From Nitrospinota bacterium (GTDB taxonomy: Bacteria > Nitrospinota_A > UBA7883 > JACRLM01), in the NCBI GenBank assembly GCA_016208975.1, contig JACQXA010000004.1, positions 1,675,015 through 1,739,014 of the forward strand: a DNA stretch of 64,000 nucleotides, written 5' to 3'. A program made the position numbers and the translations under genes. Below, in pieces: positions 62,073-64,000 of this stretch (the stretch's first letter is position 1; every line of letters starts with the position of its first letter). The notes under the pieces are model-generated. The model had not been told where the DNA came from and made no database searches. It worked only from the letters and a program-made list of their open reading frames with translations.

Positions 62073-63701
62073 TTAACAGATGGACAGGCCGGGTGTGTAT
62101 GTGGCCCTTTCCACCTCTGCGACGGTGGTAACGCCATACCCCACCTTTCGAAGCCCGTCATCCCGCATCGTGTCCATCCCCTGGGATTTAACGGCGTAAT
62201 CCTTAATGGCCGACGCTGGGGAGCGGGAAAGGATAAGCCCTTTGAGCTTTTCATCGGAGTGTATAAGCTCGAAAATCCCGGTTCTTCCCCGGTAGCCTGT
62301 CTTGCCGCAATGTGGGCAGTTTGCCATGGCTTCCGTCTTGCCCGCGCACCGGTGGCATACCCGCCGCGCCAGCCGCTGGCCCACGGCGCATTTCACGGTG
62401 TCCGCCACTTTATATGGCGCCACCCCCAGGTCTGTCAGCCTTGTAAAAGCCGAAGCCGCGTCCACCGTGTGCAAAGAGCTTAGCACCAGATGTCCCGTCA
62501 TGGCCGCCTGCACAGCCACCTCGGCGGTTTCCGGATCGCGGATCTCTCCCACCATTATGATGTCCGGATCCTGCCTCAAGGCCGACCGCAACCCTCGGGA
62601 GAAAGTTAACCCCGACTTGATGTTCACCTGGGTTTGCCGCACATTATGGATGCGCCGCTCCACCGGGTCTTCAATGGAAACGATGGTGCGCTCCGGGGAG
62701 TTTAACAGGCTAATGGCGCTGTAAAGTGTTGTGGTTTTACCGGAGCCTGTAGGGCCGGTCACCACCACCAATCCCCATGGGTGTTTCAATGATTCCAGCA
62801 ATCTCTCGAGGGTAACACCTCCCATGCCGGTTTCGGCCAGTGTCATGGCTTCGCCGCTTCTTGCCAATAACCGAAGGACCACACATTCGCCGTTGATGGT
62901 GGGGAATGTGGACACGCGGAACTCCACCAGGCCGCTTTCGAGCGTAAGGTTAAACCCTCCGTCCTGGGGGGCACGGGACTCCGCCGTGTCCAGTCCGGCC
63001 ATTATCTTTATCCGGCTGGCCACGGCAGAGCATATCCGGGCAGGGTGGGCTCCGGCGGATTTCATCATGCCGTCCACGCGGTACCGGACTTTCAGGTTCT
63101 TTGAATCCGGCTCAAGATGGATGTCCGAAGCCCCCTCCAGCGCCGCCCGGCGGATTATCCCCTCCACAAGGCTGGAGACCGGTTCCGCCTCCCAGCCGGA
63201 CGACTCAATTGCGCCGCTATAACCAGACTCCACAAACGAACCGGAAACCGCGCCGGGTTCGCAAACTATGGGGCGGGCGTAGGTTTTATCGATGGCCATC
63301 AGTATCTTCTTTTCGGTTGCGATGGAGACTTCCAGAGGAAGCGAGACCCTGGCCGCCAGCTCATCGCGGGCAAGCAGGTCCAACGGGTCGGCCATGGCCA
63401 CCCTTACTGCGCCATTGGGTTTGCCGATGGGCGCCAACAGGTGTTTTCTTGCGAAAGACTCGGGGATGAGCCGGAGTAAATCTTCGGAAGGCGTTTCCAG
63501 TTCCGGCTCGGCCATGGGCGCGCCCAGCTGGCGGGAGAGAATTTGGGTAAGCTCTTCCTCGCTTAAAAAACCCATGGAAACGACTATCCGGCCCAGCCTG
63601 CCACCTCTGGTTTCCCGTTCCACAAGGGCGCGGCCCAGCTGTTCAGCGGTAACCGCTCCGGATTCGGTAAGGATGTCCCCCAGACGTTTGCCAGTGATCA
63701 T
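62073..63701 (-). CDS. gspE: Type II secretion / type IV pilus assembly ATPase GspE (PilB/MshE-like)
   Basis: A 542-residue hexameric ATPase. The N-terminal MshEN domain (about 4-60) has two 24-residue motifs, RLGDILTESG... (from R6) and RLGRIVVSMG... (from R35), the pattern that binds c-di-GMP in MshE. The ATPase has Walker A VTGPTGSGKTTTLYS (near 310-325), Walker B RQDPDIIMVGEIRD and a His-box SSLHTVDA. A tetracysteine zinc motif (CHRC and CPHC, about 450-470) is complete. It powers pilus or secretion pseudopilus extension. It precedes gspF. Confidence 0.92.
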   Translation of the reverse strand: MITGKRLGDILTESGAVTAEQLGRALVERETRGGRLGRIVVSMGFLSEEELTQILSRQLGAPMAEPELETPSEDLLRLIPESFARKHLLAPIGKPNGAVRVAMADPLDLLARDELAARVSLPLEVSIATEKKILMAIDKTYARPIVCEPGAVSGSFVESGYSGAIESSGWEAEPVSSLVEGIIRRAALEGASDIHLEPDSKNLKVRYRVDGMMKSAGAHPARICSAVASRIKIMAGLDTAESRAPQDGGFNLTLESGLVEFRVSTFPTINGECVVLRLLARSGEAMTLAETGMGGVTLERLLESLKHPWGLVVVTGPTGSGKTTTLYSAISLLNSPERTIVSIEDPVERRIHNVRQTQVNIKSGLTFSRGLRSALRQDPDIIMVGEIRDPETAEVAVQAAMTGHLVLSSLHTVDAASAFTRLTDLGVAPYKVADTVKCAVGQRLARRVCHRCAGKTEAMANCPHCGKTGYRGRTGIFELIHSDEKLKGLILSRSPASAIKDYAVKSQGMDTMRDDGLRKVGYGVTTVAEVERATYTPGLSIC

Positions 63702-63891
63702 GGAAGATTAAGCCCCCTGAAATGCCGGCAGGCGCCGGCGTATTTCAACGGGGAAATGTTAACCCAAAACCGTGGGTTCCGGCAATAATATGGTTTGTTG
63801 GACGCAAAACTCCCCTTTACCTGCCCGGCCGCCCCGCATGGCCGGTCACGCCCCGCAAAGGCGCCGCCGTATTTCCTGACGCTAAGCCAAG

Positions 63892-64000
63892 TCAGGCTTT
63901 AGGTTTTACTTTAGCGTCCATGCTCAAGGGTCCGGCGCCAAAATAGGCTATCAACAAGGCCCCGCCCATCATCGAAAGGTTCTTCATGAACATAATCATC
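63892..64000 (-). CDS. DoxX-family membrane protein, C-terminal fragment
   Basis: The last 36 codons of a minus-strand gene that enters from the right edge; the stop is at 63892-63894. The visible residues (MKNLSMMGGALLIAYFGAG then PLSMD) are the typical last membrane helix and tail of DoxX-family proteins, four-helix membrane proteins tied to redox or sulfur metabolism in various bacteria. About 190 bp without features separates it from gspE. The upstream part is missing, so nothing can be said of its start. Confidence 0.7.
   Translation of the reverse strand, partial: MIMFMKNLSMMGGALLIAYFGAGPLSMDAKVKPKA

Overview
The window is chromosomal DNA of a motile, Gram-negative bacterium, moderately GC-rich by eye. 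Diderm markers are Lnt, a heptosyltransferase-like GT9, an outer-membrane beta-barrel, GspE/GspF and RodZ. It holds about 58 protein genes (two cut by the window edges) and one tRNA-Pro(TGG). There is no rRNA, CRISPR array, integrase, transposase gene or phage module. Composition and gene style look uniform. The mix of hybrid PAS kinases, receiver-TPR, DUF342, MshEN and PilZ proteins resembles Nitrospinota, Desulfobacterota or similar lineages; I cannot assign it more closely.

Region by region. 1-183: tail of a HEAT-repeat protein. 296-8101: receiver-TPR protein, FliL, a CheA with two HPt domains and an MshEN-like insert, CheW, an MCP and CheB. 8110-18029: two paralogous hybrid sensor kinases, a receiver with Glu in place of the phosphorylated Asp, a PflX-type radical SAM protein, a Kef-type antiporter with a PTS IIA tail, a small cytochrome c and tRNA-Pro. 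18313-27791: APC permease; a cassette of secreted FecR-domain protein, outer-membrane barrel and CHASE2-adenylyl cyclase; and, tail to tail, a large PAS/GAF/GGDEF diguanylate cyclase. 27892-30535: glycosyltransferase, mannose-6-phosphate-isomerase-like cupin, a lipoprotein-like protein and an unknown protein. 30658-38356: a phoB/phoR-like/second-kinase operon divergent from a solitary pstS, then the sulfate importer sbp-cysT-cysW-cysA. 38619-42082: RtcB RNA ligase tail to tail with an AbrB-PIN fusion protein, then nadB. 42213-45459 (minus): rodZ, a purine nucleoside phosphorylase with a ~195-residue charged extension, and a double-FHA protein. 45532-53409 (plus): lnt, GT9, RmlD-like reductase, a tiny ORF, CDF transporter, aminotransferase and two Dpp-type permeases. 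53430-56222: HNH protein, PAS kinase, a 151-bp MITE-like element and a small Ala/Gln-rich protein. 56223-63701: divergent PilZ protein, FapA-like DUF342 protein, MotA, MotB and PilZ, then gspF and gspE on the other strand. 63892-64000: end of a DoxX-family gene.

Signalling dominates. One diguanylate cyclase with an intact I-site and four candidate c-di-GMP readers (two PilZ-type proteins, MshEN in GspE, MshEN-like repeats in CheA) sit in the same window as the chemotaxis, stator and secretion/pilus genes. This suggests c-di-GMP control of motility at several levels. The most unusual items are the MshEN-like CheA, the AbrB-PIN fusion next to an RNA-repair ligase, the FecR/barrel/CHASE2-cyclase cassette, and the purine phosphorylase with a disordered extension beside RodZ.
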